The notes below the pieces were generated by a model, which saw only the letters and a list, made by a program, of their open reading frames with translations, did not search any database and had not been told where the DNA came from. A program made the position numbers and the translations under genes. Positions 1-10,600 of a stretch of 46,750 nucleotides of DNA are shown one piece after another (positions within the stretch are counted from its first letter, which is position 1; each line of letters begins with the position of its first letter). The stretch covers positions 1 through 46,750 of the forward strand of contig CALUTT010000022.1 of NCBI GenBank assembly GCA_944323775.1. The letters run 5' to 3'. This DNA comes from an uncultured Bacteroidales bacterium (GTDB taxonomy: Bacteria; Bacteroidota; Bacteroidia; Bacteroidales; UBA932).

Positions 1-575
1 GTGACAACGAGAAGCCTTTCCTGATGCCTATCGAGGACATCTTCTCAATCACCGGACGTGGAACCGTAGTTACCGGACGTATCGAGACCGGAACCATCCA
101 TGTCAACGACCCTGCAGAAATCGTAGGTTTCAGCGACAAGCCCAAGCAGACTGTCGTTACAGGTGTCGAGATGTTCCGCAAGCTCCTCGATCAGGGTGAG
201 GCCGGAGACAACGTAGGACTCCTGCTCCGCGGTATCGACAAGAAGGAAGTAAGGCGTGGCGAGGTTATCGCAAAGCCCGGCTCAATCACTCCTCACAAGC
301 ACTTCATGGGACAGATCTACGTCCTCAAGAAGGAAGAGGGTGGCCGTCACACTCCTTTCCACAACCACTATCGTCCCCAGTTCTTCATCCGTACACTTGA
401 CGTTACCGGAGAGATCACTCTTCCTGCAGGTGTCGAGATGGTAATGCCTGGAGACAACGTCGAGATCGAGGTTAACCTGATCACTCCTGTAGCCCTCAAC
501 GAGAACCTCCGCTTCGCTATCCGTGAAGGTGGACGTACCGTCGGCGCAGGCCAGGTAACAAAGATTCTTGACTAA
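1..575 (+). CDS. tuf: Elongation factor Tu, C-terminal part (5' end outside window)
   Basis: This is the last 190 residues of EF-Tu, the GTPase that carries aminoacyl-tRNA to the ribosome. The window begins inside the gene, with the first whole codon at base 3. What remains is domain 2, seen in the stretch [14 protein letters not shown], followed by domain 3, with [16 protein letters not shown] and the normal C-terminus [14 protein letters not shown]. The G domain with its nucleotide-binding motifs lies upstream and cannot be checked. The gene ends 55 nt before tRNA-Trp, with a terminator-like hairpin between them. The tuf - tRNA-Trp - secE - nusG order is usual in Bacteroidota. I see no damage in the visible part, and identity is certain. 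Confidence 0.98.
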   Translation, partial: DNEKPFLMPIEDIFSITGRGTVVTGRIETGTIHVNDPAEIVGFSDKPKQTVVTGVEMFRKLLDQGEAGDNVGLLLRGIDKKEVRRGEVIAKPGSITPHKHFMGQIYVLKKEEGGRHTPFHNHYRPQFFIRTLDVTGEITLPAGVEMVMPGDNVEIEVNLITPVALNENLRFAIREGGRTVGAGQVTKILD

Positions 576-594
576 TACTCAGGAGAATGTATAC

Positions 595-628
595 GGCGGA
601 TGCCTGTATTCAGGGGCACCCGCCTTTT
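595..628 (+). terminator. Terminator-like hairpin between tuf and tRNA-Trp
   Basis: A GC-rich hairpin starts with GGCGG at 595-599 and closes with CCGCC at 620-624. Pairing continues inward through TGCC/GGCA after one A-C mismatch, and four T follow (625-628). The T tract is short, so termination may be partial. It would separate the abundant tuf mRNA from the tRNA-Trp/secE transcript. Confidence 0.6.
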
Positions 629-630
629 AC

Positions 631-701
631 AGGGGAATAGAACAAGGGTAGTTCAGCGGTCTCCAAAACCGTCGATGTGGGTTCGAATCCTGCTTCCCCT
701 G
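631..701 (+). tRNA. trnW: tRNA-Trp (anticodon CCA)
   Basis: A complete cloverleaf can be folded by eye. The acceptor arms are AGGGGAA (631-637) and TTCCCCT (694-700), with G701 as discriminator. The D stem is GAAC/GTTC (640-643/651-654). The anticodon stem GCGGT/ACCGT encloses the loop CTCCAAA, with anticodon CCA at 663-665. The T loop is TTCGAAT (682-688). The 3' CCA is not encoded and must be added after transcription. Its place between tuf and secE matches other Bacteroidota. Confidence 0.97.
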
Positions 702-738
702 CAAATATCAAAGGTTACGATTTGGTAATTGTTTAACA

Positions 739-772
739 GGTACCGCAACACTATGCTTCCAACTGCGGTGCC
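739..772 (+). other. Stem-loop in the secE leader
   Basis: GGTACCGCA (739-747) can pair with TGCGGTGCC (764-772), giving 9 bp with one G-U pair around a 16-nt loop. No T tract follows, so it is not an intrinsic terminator. It lies between the tRNA-Trp 3' end and the secE start, in what is probably a shared primary transcript. It might aid tRNA 3' processing, stabilise the mRNA or do nothing. Confidence 0.35.
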
Positions 773-786
773 CATTGAATGTAAAG

Positions 787-975
787 ATGAGAAAGTTTAT
801 CAATTACTGCAAAGAGTCATTCATCGAGCTGACTCAGAAGACGACCTGGCCTACATGGCAGAAGCTTCAGGGCTCCGCACTGCTGGTCATAGTCGCCACT
901 GTGATTTTGGCAGCTCTGCTCTGGATCGTAGACTATGCTTTCCAATCTGTGATGTCAGGAATCTATACTCTGTAG
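787..975 (+). CDS. secE: Preprotein translocase subunit SecE
   Basis: This is a short single-span membrane subunit of the SecYEG protein-export channel, 62 residues from this start. The N-terminal amphipathic part carries the family hallmark KTTWPTW. One hydrophobic helix follows (about SALLVIVATVILAALLWIVDYAF), near the C-terminus. An in-frame ATG four codons upstream (775) would give 66 residues. I prefer 787 because Bacteroidota homologues start with a basic M-[RK]-K stretch directly before the amphipathic helix. Neither start has a clear Shine-Dalgarno site. nusG follows 20 nt later, the near-universal secE-nusG pair. Identity is secure and only the start is uncertain. Confidence 0.92.
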   Translation: MRKFINYCKESFIELTQKTTWPTWQKLQGSALLVIVATVILAALLWIVDYAFQSVMSGIYTL

Positions 976-995
976 CGGTTTAAGTTCAAGATCCT

Positions 996-1565
996 ATGGG
1001 CGAAATGAAATGGTATGTCCTGCGCACGGCGGGAAGCAAGGAAAAACGAGCCAAGGAGTACCTCGAAAAGGAAATTGAGAGAAGCGGCCTTCAGGATGAA
1101 GTTGCCCAGGTACTCGTCCCTGTCAAAAAGGAGATCGTAACGAAAAACGGGAAAAAGAAGGCAGTCGACAAGCTGCTTTTTCCGGGTTACGTGCTCATCC
1201 AGGCAGAGTTGAGCGGAAAGCTGGAAAACATCATCCGTAATCTCGTTCCCGGAATGTCGGGATTCCTTACTGAAAAGAAAAGCACCAACGGCGCCCAGAC
1301 CGAACGTATACCTGTGCCCCTCCGTGACGAGGAAGTACAGCGCATACTTGGAAATCAGGATGAGAACGTAGACAAGGCAGCGGAGACGCTGGTCAATTAT
1401 GCTGTCGGAGACTCCGTACGGATCATAGACGGTCCGTTCAGCGGCTTTGACGGTACAGTGGATGACATTCTCGAAGACAGAAGCAAGATCAAAGTCATAG
1501 TCGAGATCTTCGGAAGGAAGACTCAGGTTGAACTCAGCTTTACACAAGTAACAAAAGCTTATTAA
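996..1565 (+). CDS. nusG: Transcription termination/antitermination factor NusG
   Basis: NusG binds RNA polymerase, reduces pausing, and links it to the ribosome or Rho. The protein has 189 residues. The N-terminal NGN domain opens with [20 protein letters not shown] and includes the conserved [10 protein letters not shown] and VPGMSGFL stretches. The C-terminal KOW domain shows [19 protein letters not shown] and ends in [13 protein letters not shown] second possible start is Met4 at 1005. It lies between secE (20 nt) and rplK (2 nt), so it is surely co-transcribed with the ribosomal protein genes. I see nothing unusual. Confidence 0.97.
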   Translation: MGEMKWYVLRTAGSKEKRAKEYLEKEIERSGLQDEVAQVLVPVKKEIVTKNGKKKAVDKLLFPGYVLIQAELSGKLENIIRNLVPGMSGFLTEKKSTNGAQTERIPVPLRDEEVQRILGNQDENVDKAAETLVNYAVGDSVRIIDGPFSGFDGTVDDILEDRSKIKVIVEIFGRKTQVELSFTQVTKAY

Positions 1566-1567
1566 TT

Positions 1568-2011
1568 ATGGCAAAAGAAGTTACCGGATTCATCAAGCTC
1601 CAGATCAAGGGCGGTGCGGCAAACCCTGCACCTCCGGTAGGACCGGCACTCGGTTCCAAAGGCTTGAACATCATGGACTTCTGCAAGGCGTTCAATGCCG
1701 CCACGCAGGCACAGGCAGGAAAGATTCTGCCGGTGGTCATTACAGTCTACAATGACAAGTCATATACATTCGAGGTAAAGCAGCCTCCTGTTGCTGTATC
1801 GATAAAGGAAGCGGCCAAGGTGGCCAAGGGCTCAGGCGAGCCCAACCGTAAAAAGGTTGCCAGCCTTACCTGGGATCAGGTCAAGACTATCGCCGAAGGC
1901 AAAATGCCGGACCTCAACTGCTTCACGCTTGCTGCAGCGATGCGCATGGTGGCTGGAACAGCAAGAAGTATGGGTATCACCGTTACCGGTGAATTCCCCG
2001 AGAACCTTTAA
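1568..2011 (+). CDS. rplK: 50S ribosomal protein L11
   Basis: L11 binds 23S rRNA at the GTPase-associated centre, where elongation factors act, and is needed for RelA-type stringent response signalling in bacteria that have it. At 147 residues it has normal length. The N-terminus contains the proline-rich segment [20 protein letters not shown], and the C-terminal rRNA-binding domain ends with [18 protein letters not shown]. The start codon lies 2 nt after the nusG stop and the L1 gene begins 15 nt downstream. Identity is certain. Confidence 0.98.
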   Translation: MAKEVTGFIKLQIKGGAANPAPPVGPALGSKGLNIMDFCKAFNAATQAQAGKILPVVITVYNDKSYTFEVKQPPVAVSIKEAAKVAKGSGEPNRKKVASLTWDQVKTIAEGKMPDLNCFTLAAAMRMVAGTARSMGITVTGEFPENL

Positions 2012-2026
2012 ACACAGACACGCATT

Positions 2027-2731
2027 ATGAGTAAATTGACAAAGAACCAGAAGGCTGTTGCACAGAAGTTCGACTCGCACAAGCTCTATACGCTTGCCGA
2101 TGCGTGCCAGGTAGTCAAGGACGTAACCTACACGAAGTTCGATGCGACAGTCGAGCTCACTGCAAATCTCGGAGTTGACCCGAGGAAGGCCAACCAGATG
2201 ATTCGTGGTGTCGTAACCCTTCCGCACGGTACCGGAAAGGTTGTCAGGGTCCTGGTACTCTGCACACCTGACAAGGAAAACGAGGCAAAGGAAGCTGGCG
2301 CCGACTACGTCGGACTTGACGAGTACCTTGAGAAGATCAAGGGCGGCTGGACTGATGTCGATGTCGTAATATGTACGCCTTCAGTCATGGCCAAGGTCGG
2401 AGCACTCGGTAAGATACTGGGTCCCCGCGGCCTCATGCCTAACCCCAAGACCGGAACCGTAACGATGGAAGTCGGCGCGGCTGTAAAGGCTTCAAAGGGC
2501 GGTAAGATCGACTTCAAGGTTGACAAGACCGGAATCGTTCACTCAGCAATCGGAAAGGTATCGTTTACCGCTCAGCAGATCTGCGAGAACGCTGCCGAAG
2601 TTCTGAACGCTATCGCAAAACTCAAGCCGCAGTCCCTCAAGGGAACCTATATGAAAAGCGCGGCCATCTGCTCGACAATGAGCCCGGGCATAAAGATAGA
2701 TCTCAAGGCATTCCTCAACAGTGCTGAGTAA
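2027..2731 (+). CDS. rplA: 50S ribosomal protein L1
   Basis: L1 forms the mobile stalk at the ribosomal E site and helps release deacylated tRNA. In many bacteria it also represses its own operon by binding the mRNA. The protein has 234 residues, the usual length. The signature [14 protein letters not shown] and the RNA-binding segment [16 protein letters not shown] are both present. It is followed after only 12 nt by rplJ. That leaves no room in front of rplJ for the long L10-binding leader known from other bacteria. Confidence 0.98.
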   Translation: MSKLTKNQKAVAQKFDSHKLYTLADACQVVKDVTYTKFDATVELTANLGVDPRKANQMIRGVVTLPHGTGKVVRVLVLCTPDKENEAKEAGADYVGLDEYLEKIKGGWTDVDVVICTPSVMAKVGALGKILGPRGLMPNPKTGTVTMEVGAAVKASKGGKIDFKVDKTGIVHSAIGKVSFTAQQICENAAEVLNAIAKLKPQSLKGTYMKSAAICSTMSPGIKIDLKAFLNSAE

Positions 2732-2743
2732 AAACTCGTTACC

Positions 2744-3319
2744 ATGAAGAAAGAATTAAAAGGTCAGATAATTGAAAGCATCTCAGCCCAGTTGAAGCAG
2801 TATCCCAACTTCTACATCACGGATATTGCGGGCCTGAATGCCGGACAGACGAACAGACTCCGCCGCGAATGCTTCAAGGAAGGAGTCCTTCTGAATGTCG
2901 TCAAGAATACCCTGTTCGCACATGTGCTCAAGGGAGTCGAGAACGAGGAGATGAAGTCTCTGCTCGATACCCTGGTAGGCAACACGGCAATCATGTACAC
3001 AAACGCCCCCGCAGCTCCTGCTAAACTCATACAGAAGCTCCAGAGGGAAGGGTTTGCGAAGCCGGTTGTAAAGGGTGCCTACGTTCAGGAGTGCGTATTC
3101 ATCGGTGAGGACAAGCTTGCACAGCTCGCGGCCATCAAGACAAGGGAAGAGCTCATCGGAGACATCATCGGTCTCCTCCAGAGTCCTGTCAGGAACGTTG
3201 TATCCGCCCTTGAGAATGCAGCCGAGGGAAAGGCTGAGGACGAAAAGATCGGCTCGGCCAAGGCTACCGATGCCGCTCCGGCAGAAACGCCTGCCGGCGA
3301 GACACCTGCAGCTGAGTAG
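2744..3319 (+). CDS. rplJ: 50S ribosomal protein L10, with Ala/Pro/Glu-rich C-terminal tail
   Basis: L10 anchors the L7/L12 dimers to the ribosome stalk base. The N-terminal rRNA-binding part includes FYITDIAGLNAGQTNRLRR and VVKNTLFAHVLKG. The helix that carries L7/L12 lies around ELIGDIIGLLQSPVRNVVSAL. The protein is 191 residues, about 15-25 longer than common L10 proteins. The extra part is a low-complexity tail after about residue 160, rich in Ala, Pro and Glu and containing the near-repeat AETPAGETPAAE. It follows rplA by 12 nt and precedes rplL by 48 nt of A/T-rich sequence. The tail is probably disordered, and its role is unknown. Confidence 0.96.
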   Translation: MKKELKGQIIESISAQLKQYPNFYITDIAGLNAGQTNRLRRECFKEGVLLNVVKNTLFAHVLKGVENEEMKSLLDTLVGNTAIMYTNAPAAPAKLIQKLQREGFAKPVVKGAYVQECVFIGEDKLAQLAAIKTREELIGDIIGLLQSPVRNVVSALENAAEGKAEDEKIGSAKATDAAPAETPAGETPAAE

Positions 3320-3367
3320 GCTGCCGGAATACAAGTAATATCAACAATTAAAATAATAAATTGAATT

Positions 3368-3742
3368 ATGGCAGATATTAAAGCCCTCGCAGAAGAGTTG
3401 GTAAATCTCTCTGTGAAAGATGTTCAGGAACTTGCAAAGGTCCTCAAGGAAGAGTACGGTATTGAGCCCGCAGCAGCAGCCGTTGTAGTATCGGCTGACG
3501 CCGGAGCAGGCGCAGCAGCTCCTGCAGAGCAGACTGAGTTCGATGTTATCCTCAAGTCAGCAGGTCAGGGCAAGCTGAACGTCATCAAGGTTGTCAAGAG
3601 CGAACTCGGACTTGGCCTGAAGGAGGCTAAGGATCTCGTTGACAGCGCTCCTGCAACGGTAAAAGAGAAAATCTCCAAGGCGGACGCCGAGGCTCTCAAG
3701 ACTGCTCTTGAGGACGCAGGCGCAGAGGTTGAGATTAAATAA
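3368..3742 (+). CDS. rplL: 50S ribosomal protein L7/L12
   Basis: This is the multicopy stalk protein that recruits translational GTPases. It has 124 residues. The N-terminal dimerisation domain (about 1-35) is followed by an Ala-rich hinge ([20 protein letters not shown]). The C-terminal factor-binding domain shows [22 protein letters not shown]-rich sequence upstream (3320-3367) probably helps ribosomes initiate, as expected for a protein made in excess over L10. A perfect intrinsic terminator follows 31 nt after the stop codon and will set expression relative to rpoBC. Confidence 0.98.
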   Translation: MADIKALAEELVNLSVKDVQELAKVLKEEYGIEPAAAAVVVSADAGAGAAAPAEQTEFDVILKSAGQGKLNVIKVVKSELGLGLKEAKDLVDSAPATVKEKISKADAEALKTALEDAGAEVEIK

Positions 3743-3773
3743 CAATGCCTCTCCCTGCTTCAAGGGACAAACA

Positions 3774-3806
3774 GGTTTAGAGCCGGGAAGGCTCTAAACC
3801 TTTTTT
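3774..3806 (+). terminator. Perfect intrinsic terminator/attenuator between rplL and rpoB
   Basis: GGTTTAGAGCC (3774-3784) and GGCTCTAAACC (3790-3800) form an uninterrupted 11-bp stem around the 5-nt loop GGGAA. Six T follow at 3801-3806. This is the strongest textbook terminator in the first 12 kb. It would reduce rpoBC transcription relative to the ribosomal protein genes, like the partial terminator known between rplL and rpoB in E. coli. I found no convincing rpoB promoter in the 37 nt after it. Confidence 0.9.
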
Positions 3807-3843
3807 CCGTATTTAAGTTTTTCTCTATTTTCCAAGGCAGAAT

Positions 3844-6800
3844 ATGTCAAACAAGACCACAAACAAGCGCATTAACTTTGCTACATCCAAAATTCTGGAA
3901 TACCCGGATCTTCTGGAGGTGCAGCTGAAGTCGTTCAAGGACTTCTTCCAGCTTGAGACCACGCCTGAAAACAGGAAGAATGAAGGACTGTACCAGGTTT
4001 TCCAGGAAGTCTTCCCCATCGAGGATACGAGAAACAGCTACAAGCTCGAGTTCATCGATTATTTCATCGACCCTCCACAGTACTCGATAGAGGAATGTCT
4101 TGACAGAGGCCTTACCTACAACGTGCCTCTGAAGGCAAAACTCCGCCTTTCCTGCACGGACGCGGAACATGAAGGTTTCGAAACCAGAGTCCAGGACGTG
4201 TATTTGGGCAACATCCCTTACATGACACCTGCCGGCACCTTCGTGATCAACGGATCCGAGCGTATCATAGTCTCACAGCTGCACAGGTCTCCGGGCGTAT
4301 TCTTCGACCAGAGCATGCATGCCAACGGCACGAAACTCTACTCTGCCAGAATCATTCCGTTCAAGGGCTCGTGGATTGAGTTCGCGACGGATATCAACAA
4401 TGTGATGTACGCCTACATCGACAGGAAGAAGAAGCTGCCTGTCACCACCCTGCTGAGGGCAATAGGCTACAATGCAGACAAGGACATCATCGATATCTTC
4501 GATCTTGCCGACGAAGTGACCGTAACGCGCGACGAGCTTGACGCCAACAAGGGACGCAAGCTGGCGAACAACGTTCTCAGGACCAAGTTCGAAGACTTCA
4601 TCGACGAAGACACCGGAGAAGTCACTCCGGTAGAACGTATCGAGATACTCGTCAAGAGAGGCGAGATCCTCGATGACAAGAACATAGACATTATACTCCA
4701 GTCGGACGAGAAGACAATCCTGCTGCAGAAGGACGAGGCGAATTCGAAGGAATACGCGATCATCTTCAACACGCTGCAGAAGGATCCGACAAATACTGAA
4801 ATTGAAGCGGTAAACTACATCTACAAGCAGCTCCGCAATTCGGAACCGCCCGATGAGAGCACCGCAAGGGATGTCATCGACAAGCTCTTCTTCTCAGAGA
4901 AGAGATATGACCTCGGAAACGTCGGCCGTTACAGACTGAACAAGAAGCTCAACCTGTCCATCGACCCTCAGACCAGGGTACTTACGAACACCGACATCAT
5001 CGAGATCATCAAGTACCTCATCGAGCTTATCAACTCCAAGGCGTCAGTCGACGACATCGACCACCTGGCCAACAGGCGCGTGCGCACTGTGGGAGAACAG
5101 CTGGCGAACCAGTTCAGCGTCGGACTGAGCCGAATGGCCCGCACAATAAGGGAAAGGATGAACGTGCGCGACAGCGAGCAGTTCAACCCCATCGACCTCA
5201 TCAACGCCAAGACACTCGCATCGGTAATCAACTCGTTCTTCGGAACGAGCCAGCTGTCCCAGTTCATGGACCAGACCAACCCTCTTGCGGAGATCACCCA
5301 CAAGAGGCGTCTCTCGGCACTCGGCCCCGGAGGACTGAGCAGGGAGAGGGCAGGATTCGAAGTCCGAGACGTACACTACACGCACTACGGCAGGCTCTGC
5401 CCTATCGAGTCGCCTGAAGGACCTAACATCGGACTCATCTCGTCTCTGTGCGTATACGCCCGCATTGACGACCTCGGATTCATCGAGACTCCCTACCGTG
5501 ACGTCAAGAACGGCAAGGTTGACCTCAGTCCAGAAGGATGCCACTACATGAGCGCCGAGGAAGAGGAAGACAAACTCGTCTCACTTGCCAACGTCAAGAT
5601 GGACGACGAGGGAAACATCCTCGAAGACCGCATCCAGTGCCGTCTCGAAGCGGATTTCCCTGTTGTCACGAAAGAGCAGGTGGACTACATGGACGTTGCG
5701 CCTAACCAGATGGCATCCGTAGCCGCCTCCCTCATCCCGTTCCTCGAGCATGACGATGCGCACCGTGCGCTGATGGGCGCGAACATGATGCGCCAGGCAG
5801 TGCCTCTGCTCCAGCCGGAATCACCTATCGTGGGAACAGGACTCGAACAGAGGGCCTGCGAAGACTCGCGTACCCAGGTGATTGCCGAGCGCAACGGAGA
5901 AGTGACATACGTTGACGCCAACGAGATCCGCGTAATATACGAGAGGACCGAGGACGAGGCTTTCGTAAGCTTCTCACCCGAAGAAACGACATACAAGCTT
6001 CCTATCTACCGCAGGACCAACCAGAGCACCACGATCACACTCAAGCCTATCGTAAGGAAAGGCGACAAGATCGTCAAGGGACAGGTGCTTACCGAAGGTT
6101 ATGCGACACAGAACGGAGAACTTGCACTCGGACGCAACCTCAAGGTAGCGTTCATGCCCTGGAAGGGATACAACTACGAGGATGCCATCGTCCTGTCAGA
6201 GGAGATGGTAAAGTGGGACGTTCTGACTTCAGTCCACGTTGACGAGTACCTCACTGAGGTCCGCGACACCAAGCGCGGCATGGAGGAGCTCACATCCGAC
6301 ATACCCAACGTCAGCGAGGACGCGACCAGGAACCTTAACGAGGACGGAATCGTGAGGGTAGGCGCTCATATCGAACCGGGCGACATAATGATCGGAAAGA
6401 TCACCCCGAAGGGAGAGCGTGACCCGTCACCTGAGGAGAAGCTCCTCAAGGCCATCTTCGGCGACAAGGCAGGCGATGTCAAGGACGCTTCTCTCAAGGC
6501 CAACCCGTCACTGAGCGGAACGGTCATCAAGACAGCGCTCTACACCAAGCTCGGCAAGGACGGCTCCAAGAAGTCGGCAAGCCGCGCGGAGCAGAACACC
6601 CGCCTGAGCATGCGTCAGGCCGAGTATGACCGCAAGGCCGAGAAGCTCTACACTACTTTCATCCAGAAACTCGCCGTACTGACCAAGAACAAGAAGAGCG
6701 CCGGCATTACCGACCTCTACGGAGTCGAGATTCTCGAGAAGGACAAGAAGATCACTTCGGAGGTGCTCAAGAGCATCGACTATACGAATATCAACTCGAA

Positions 6801-7665
6801 CAAGTGGACCACCGACAAGGAGACCAACGCACTGATCCGCGACCTGATCAACAACTACTGCATCGCCCTCAAGACTGAGCAGGCGATATGCAAGAGAGAG
6901 ATGGACAAGATCAAGGTCGGTGACGAACTCCCCAACGGAGTCATGCAGATCGCCAAGGTGTACATTGCCAAGAAGCGCAAGATCACCGTGGGCGATAAGA
7001 TGGCGGGACGCCACGGAAACAAGGGTATCGTCGCCAAGATCGTCCGTCAGGAGGACATGCCTTTCCTCGAGGACGGAACACCTGTCGACATAGTTCTCAA
7101 CCCGCTGGGCGTACCTTCACGTATGAACCTGGGACAGATCTACGAGACCGTGCTCGGATGGGCCGGAGCCAGACTTGGCCTCAAGTTCAGCACACCGATC
7201 TTTGACGGTGCCAGCATCGAGGAGATATGTGACTACACCGACAAGGCTGGAGTTCCGAGATTCGGCAAGACCCGTCTGCGTGACGGAGGGACCGGAGACT
7301 ACTTCGACCAGCCGGCAACCGTGGGCGTCATCTACATGATCAAGCTCGGGCACATGGTCGACGACAAGATGCACGCACGTTCTATCGGACCGTATTCGCT
7401 CATCACCCAGCAGCCTCTCGGAGGAAAGTCGCAGTTCGGTGGACAGAGATTCGGAGAAATGGAGGTCTGGGCCCTCGAGGCATTCGGTGCGGCCAACGCC
7501 CTGCAGGAAATCCTTACCGTCAAGTCTGATGACGTTGTCGGCAGGGCAAAGACCTACGAAGCAATCGTAAAGGGAGATCCCATACCGCCTGCAGGCATAC
7601 CGGAATCCCTGAACGTACTCCTCCACGAGCTCCGCGGACTCGGACTCAAGATTACTTTGGAATAA
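3844..7665 (+). CDS. rpoB: DNA-directed RNA polymerase subunit beta
   Basis: This is the beta subunit of RNA polymerase, forming much of the active-site cleft and the rifampicin pocket. It has 1273 residues, normal for Bacteroidota. The rifampicin-resistance-determining region covers about residues 467-498 ([20 protein letters not shown] onward). Q473, D476, H486 and S491 correspond to E. coli Q513, D516, H526 and S531, all in the wild-type form, so I expect a rifampicin-sensitive enzyme. The segment around residues 900-1030 is lysine-rich and differs from E. coli, in keeping with lineage-specific insertions. The C-terminus contains [20 protein letters not shown] strong terminator lies upstream and rpoC begins 20 nt downstream. 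Confidence 0.99.
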   Translation: MSNKTTNKRINFATSKILEYPDLLEVQLKSFKDFFQLETTPENRKNEGLYQVFQEVFPIEDTRNSYKLEFIDYFIDPPQYSIEECLDRGLTYNVPLKAKLRLSCTDAEHEGFETRVQDVYLGNIPYMTPAGTFVINGSERIIVSQLHRSPGVFFDQSMHANGTKLYSARIIPFKGSWIEFATDINNVMYAYIDRKKKLPVTTLLRAIGYNADKDIIDIFDLADEVTVTRDELDANKGRKLANNVLRTKFEDFIDEDTGEVTPVERIEILVKRGEILDDKNIDIILQSDEKTILLQKDEANSKEYAIIFNTLQKDPTNTEIEAVNYIYKQLRNSEPPDESTARDVIDKLFFSEKRYDLGNVGRYRLNKKLNLSIDPQTRVLTNTDIIEIIKYLIELINSKASVDDIDHLANRRVRTVGEQLANQFSVGLSRMARTIRERMNVRDSEQFNPIDLINAKTLASVINSFFGTSQLSQFMDQTNPLAEITHKRRLSALGPGGLSRERAGFEVRDVHYTHYGRLCPIESPEGPNIGLISSLCVYARIDDLGFIETPYRDVKNGKVDLSPEGCHYMSAEEEEDKLVSLANVKMDDEGNILEDRIQCRLEADFPVVTKEQVDYMDVAPNQMASVAASLIPFLEHDDAHRALMGANMMRQAVPLLQPESPIVGTGLEQRACEDSRTQVIAERNGEVTYVDANEIRVIYERTEDEAFVSFSPEETTYKLPIYRRTNQSTTITLKPIVRKGDKIVKGQVLTEGYATQNGELALGRNLKVAFMPWKGYNYEDAIVLSEEMVKWDVLTSVHVDEYLTEVRDTKRGMEELTSDIPNVSEDATRNLNEDGIVRVGAHIEPGDIMIGKITPKGERDPSPEEKLLKAIFGDKAGDVKDASLKANPSLSGTVIKTALYTKLGKDGSKKSASRAEQNTRLSMRQAEYDRKAEKLYTTFIQKLAVLTKNKKSAGITDLYGVEILEKDKKITSEVLKSIDYTNINSNKWTTDKETNALIRDLINNYCIALKTEQAICKREMDKIKVGDELPNGVMQIAKVYIAKKRKITVGDKMAGRHGNKGIVAKIVRQEDMPFLEDGTPVDIVLNPLGVPSRMNLGQIYETVLGWAGARLGLKFSTPIFDGASIEEICDYTDKAGVPRFGKTRLRDGGTGDYFDQPATVGVIYMIKLGHMVDDKMHARSIGPYSLITQQPLGGKSQFGGQRFGEMEVWALEAFGAANALQEILTVKSDDVVGRAKTYEAIVKGDPIPPAGIPESLNVLLHELRGLGLKITLE

Positions 7666-7685
7666 TTGTTTGAACGAACAGTAAT

Positions 7686-10600
7686 ATGCCCATATTCAAC
7701 AACAAAGACAACAAGATAAAGAGCAACTTTCAGACAATAAGCATAGCTCTGGCGTCTCCTGAGGACATTACCAAGCGTTCCAGCGGCGAGGTCCTCAAGC
7801 CCGAAACCGTCAACTACAGGACATACAAGCCCGAAAGGGACGGCCTGTTCTGCGAGATGATTTTCGGTCCTACCAAGGACTATGAGTGCTATTGCGGAAA
7901 GTACAAGGGCGTTCGCTATCGCGGAATCACCTGCGACAGGTGCAAGGTCGAGGTTACCGAGAAGAAGGTACGCCGCGAGAGGATGGGCCATATAAAGTTG
8001 ACCGTCCCGGTAGCTCACATCTGGTACTTCAAGTCAGCGCCGAACAAGATTTCAGCCCTGCTCGGACTGCCGGCTAAGAAGCTCGAGTCAGTCATCTACT
8101 ATGAGAAATACATAGTAGTCAATCCCGGAGCCAGCAACGTCGAAAAGATGGCACTGCTCTCGGAGGACGAGTACCTTGACGTGCTCGCCACCCTTCCGGG
8201 CAATGCCAACCTGCCCGATTCAGATCCCGAGAAGTTCATCGCCAAGATGGGAGCTGAAGGCATCTACGACCTCCTCAAGGAGATAGATGTCGACGAGCTC
8301 GGAAAGCAGCTCAGGGAAAGGATGAACGTCGAGACCTCGCAGCAGCGCAAGGCCGACATTCTCAAGAGGCTCCAGGTAGTCAAGTGGTTTCAGGAATCCA
8401 AGGGGATCAACCGCCCCGAATGGATGATCATGTCGAATATTCCGGTCATTCCGCCGGATCTGCGTCCTCTTGTTCCGCTCGACGGCGGACGTTTCGCGAC
8501 ATCCGACCTCAATGACCTGTACAGACGCGTGATTATCCGCAACAACCGACTCAAGAGGCTTATCGAGATAAAGGCTCCGGAAGTGATTCTCCGCAACGAG
8601 AAGCGTATGCTTCAGGAAGCGGTAGACTCGCTTTTCGACAATTCCAAGAAGTCATCTGCAGTCAAGAGCGAATCCAACAGGGCGCTGAAGTCCCTGTCCG
8701 ACTCACTCAAGGGCAAGCAGGGCCGGTTCCGTCAGAACCTCCTCGGAAAACGTGTCGACTATTCGGCCCGTTCCGTTATCGTGGTGGGTCCGGAACTCAA
8801 CATGCACGAGTGCGGACTTCCGAAATTCATGGCGGCCGAGCTCTACAAGCCTTTCATAATCCGCAAGCTCATCGAGCGCGGCATCGTGAAGACCGTAAAG
8901 TCGGCCAAGAAGATTGTAGACCGCAAGGATCCGGTCATCTGGGACATTCTGGAGAACGTGATGAAGGGACATCCCGTCCTTCTCAACCGTGCCCCTACCC
9001 TGCACAGGCTGGGTATCCAGGCTTTCCAGCCGAGGATGATCGAAGGCAAGGCCATACAGCTTCACCCTCTCGCATGTACGGCATTCAACGCCGACTTCGA
9101 CGGTGACCAGATGGCCGTGCACCTTCCTCTCGGCAATGCGGCGATAATGGAAGCCCAGCTTCTCATGCTGGGATCCCAGAACATCCTCAACCCTGCAAAC
9201 GGAGCGCCTATCACCGTGCCGTCCCAGGACATGGTTCTCGGTCTGTACTACATCACCAAGATCCGTCCCGGCGCCAAGGGAGAGAACATGTGCTTCTACT
9301 CGCCCGAGGAAGTAATCATCGCATACAACGAAAAGGCCATAGAGATGCATGCCCTGATCAAGGTCCGCCTGCCGCTTGACAAGCAGGATCCCTCGAAGGG
9401 CACACAGCTGGTAGAGACGACTGCAGGACGAATCATCGTCAATCAGTTTGTTCCTGACGAGGTGCCGTATGTGAATGAGGTGCTCGGAAAGAAGAGCCTG
9501 CGCAAGATCATCACAAACGTCATCAAGCATACCGGTGTAACCCGTACGGCCAAGTTCCTCGACGACATCAAGAACCTCGGCTACGACCAGGCATTCCGCG
9601 CGGGAATATCGTTCAACCTCGGAGACGTCATCGTCCCTCAGGAGAAGACTACCCTTGTGGAAGACGCCTACAAGAAGGTTGCAGAGATCCGCGACGACTA
9701 CGACAACGGTTTCATCACGAACAACGAGCGCTACAACAAGGTCATCGACCTGTGGTCCGCAGTGGACAACAAGCTCACGAAGATCGTTACAAAGCAGATT
9801 TCCGAAGACCAGCAGGGATTCAATCCCGTATACATGATGCTTGACTCAGGAGCCCGTGGTTCAACCACCCAGATCAAGCAGCTCTGCGGTATGCGTGGAC
9901 TTATGGCCAAGCCCCAGAAGGCAGGTGCCTCAGGCGCGGACATCATCGAGAACCCTATCGTTTCCAACCTCAAGGAGGGCATGACGGTGCTTGAGTACTT
10001 CATCTCCACCCACGGTGCGCGAAAGGGTCTTGCGGATACCGCCCTCAAGACGGCCGATGCGGGATACCTTACCAGAAGGCTCGTCGATGTTTCACACGAC
10101 GTGATAATTACCGAGGAAGACTGCGGAACACTCAGAGGCCTGATCGCCACGGCCATCAAGAACAAGGATGAAGTCGTGGAGTCGCTCGGAGAAAGGATAC
10201 TCGGACGCACCTCCGTGCACGATATCTTCAATCCTCTCACCGGAGAGCTCATCATCAAGGCCGGCGAGGAAATCCGCGAGAAGGAGGCAGATCTCATTGA
10301 CTCGCTTCCTATCGAGCAGGTCGAAATCCGTTCAGTGCTTACCTGCGAGAGCCGCAAGGGAGTCTGCGCCAAGTGCTACGGACGCAACCTTGCCACAAGC
10401 AGGATGGTCGAGAAGGGAGAAGTTGTCGGCGTGATCGCGGCACAGTCAATCGGAGAGCCTGGTACACAGCTGACACTGCGAACCTTCCACGTCGGAGGTA
10501 CAGCATCTTCATCAGCCGCTGACTCATCGATCGAATCCAAGTACGACGGCGTGCTCAAATACGAGGAGCTGCGTACCATCGAGAGAGTCACCGACCAGGG

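Noticed and set aside
2732-2743. L10 leader regulatory RNA before rplJ
   Set aside because: The gap between rplA and rplJ is only 12 nt, too short for the known leader; I saw no substitute inside rplA by eye.
5221-5334. Rifampicin-resistance substitution in rpoB
   Set aside because: All key positions (Q473, D476, H486, S491) have the sensitive-type residue.
9731-10372. Long antisense reading frame within rpoC (and similar ones within rpoB, metH and alaS)
   Set aside because: These mirror GC-rich coding sequence of a highly conserved gene, have no own promoter or recognisable product, and are typical shadows.
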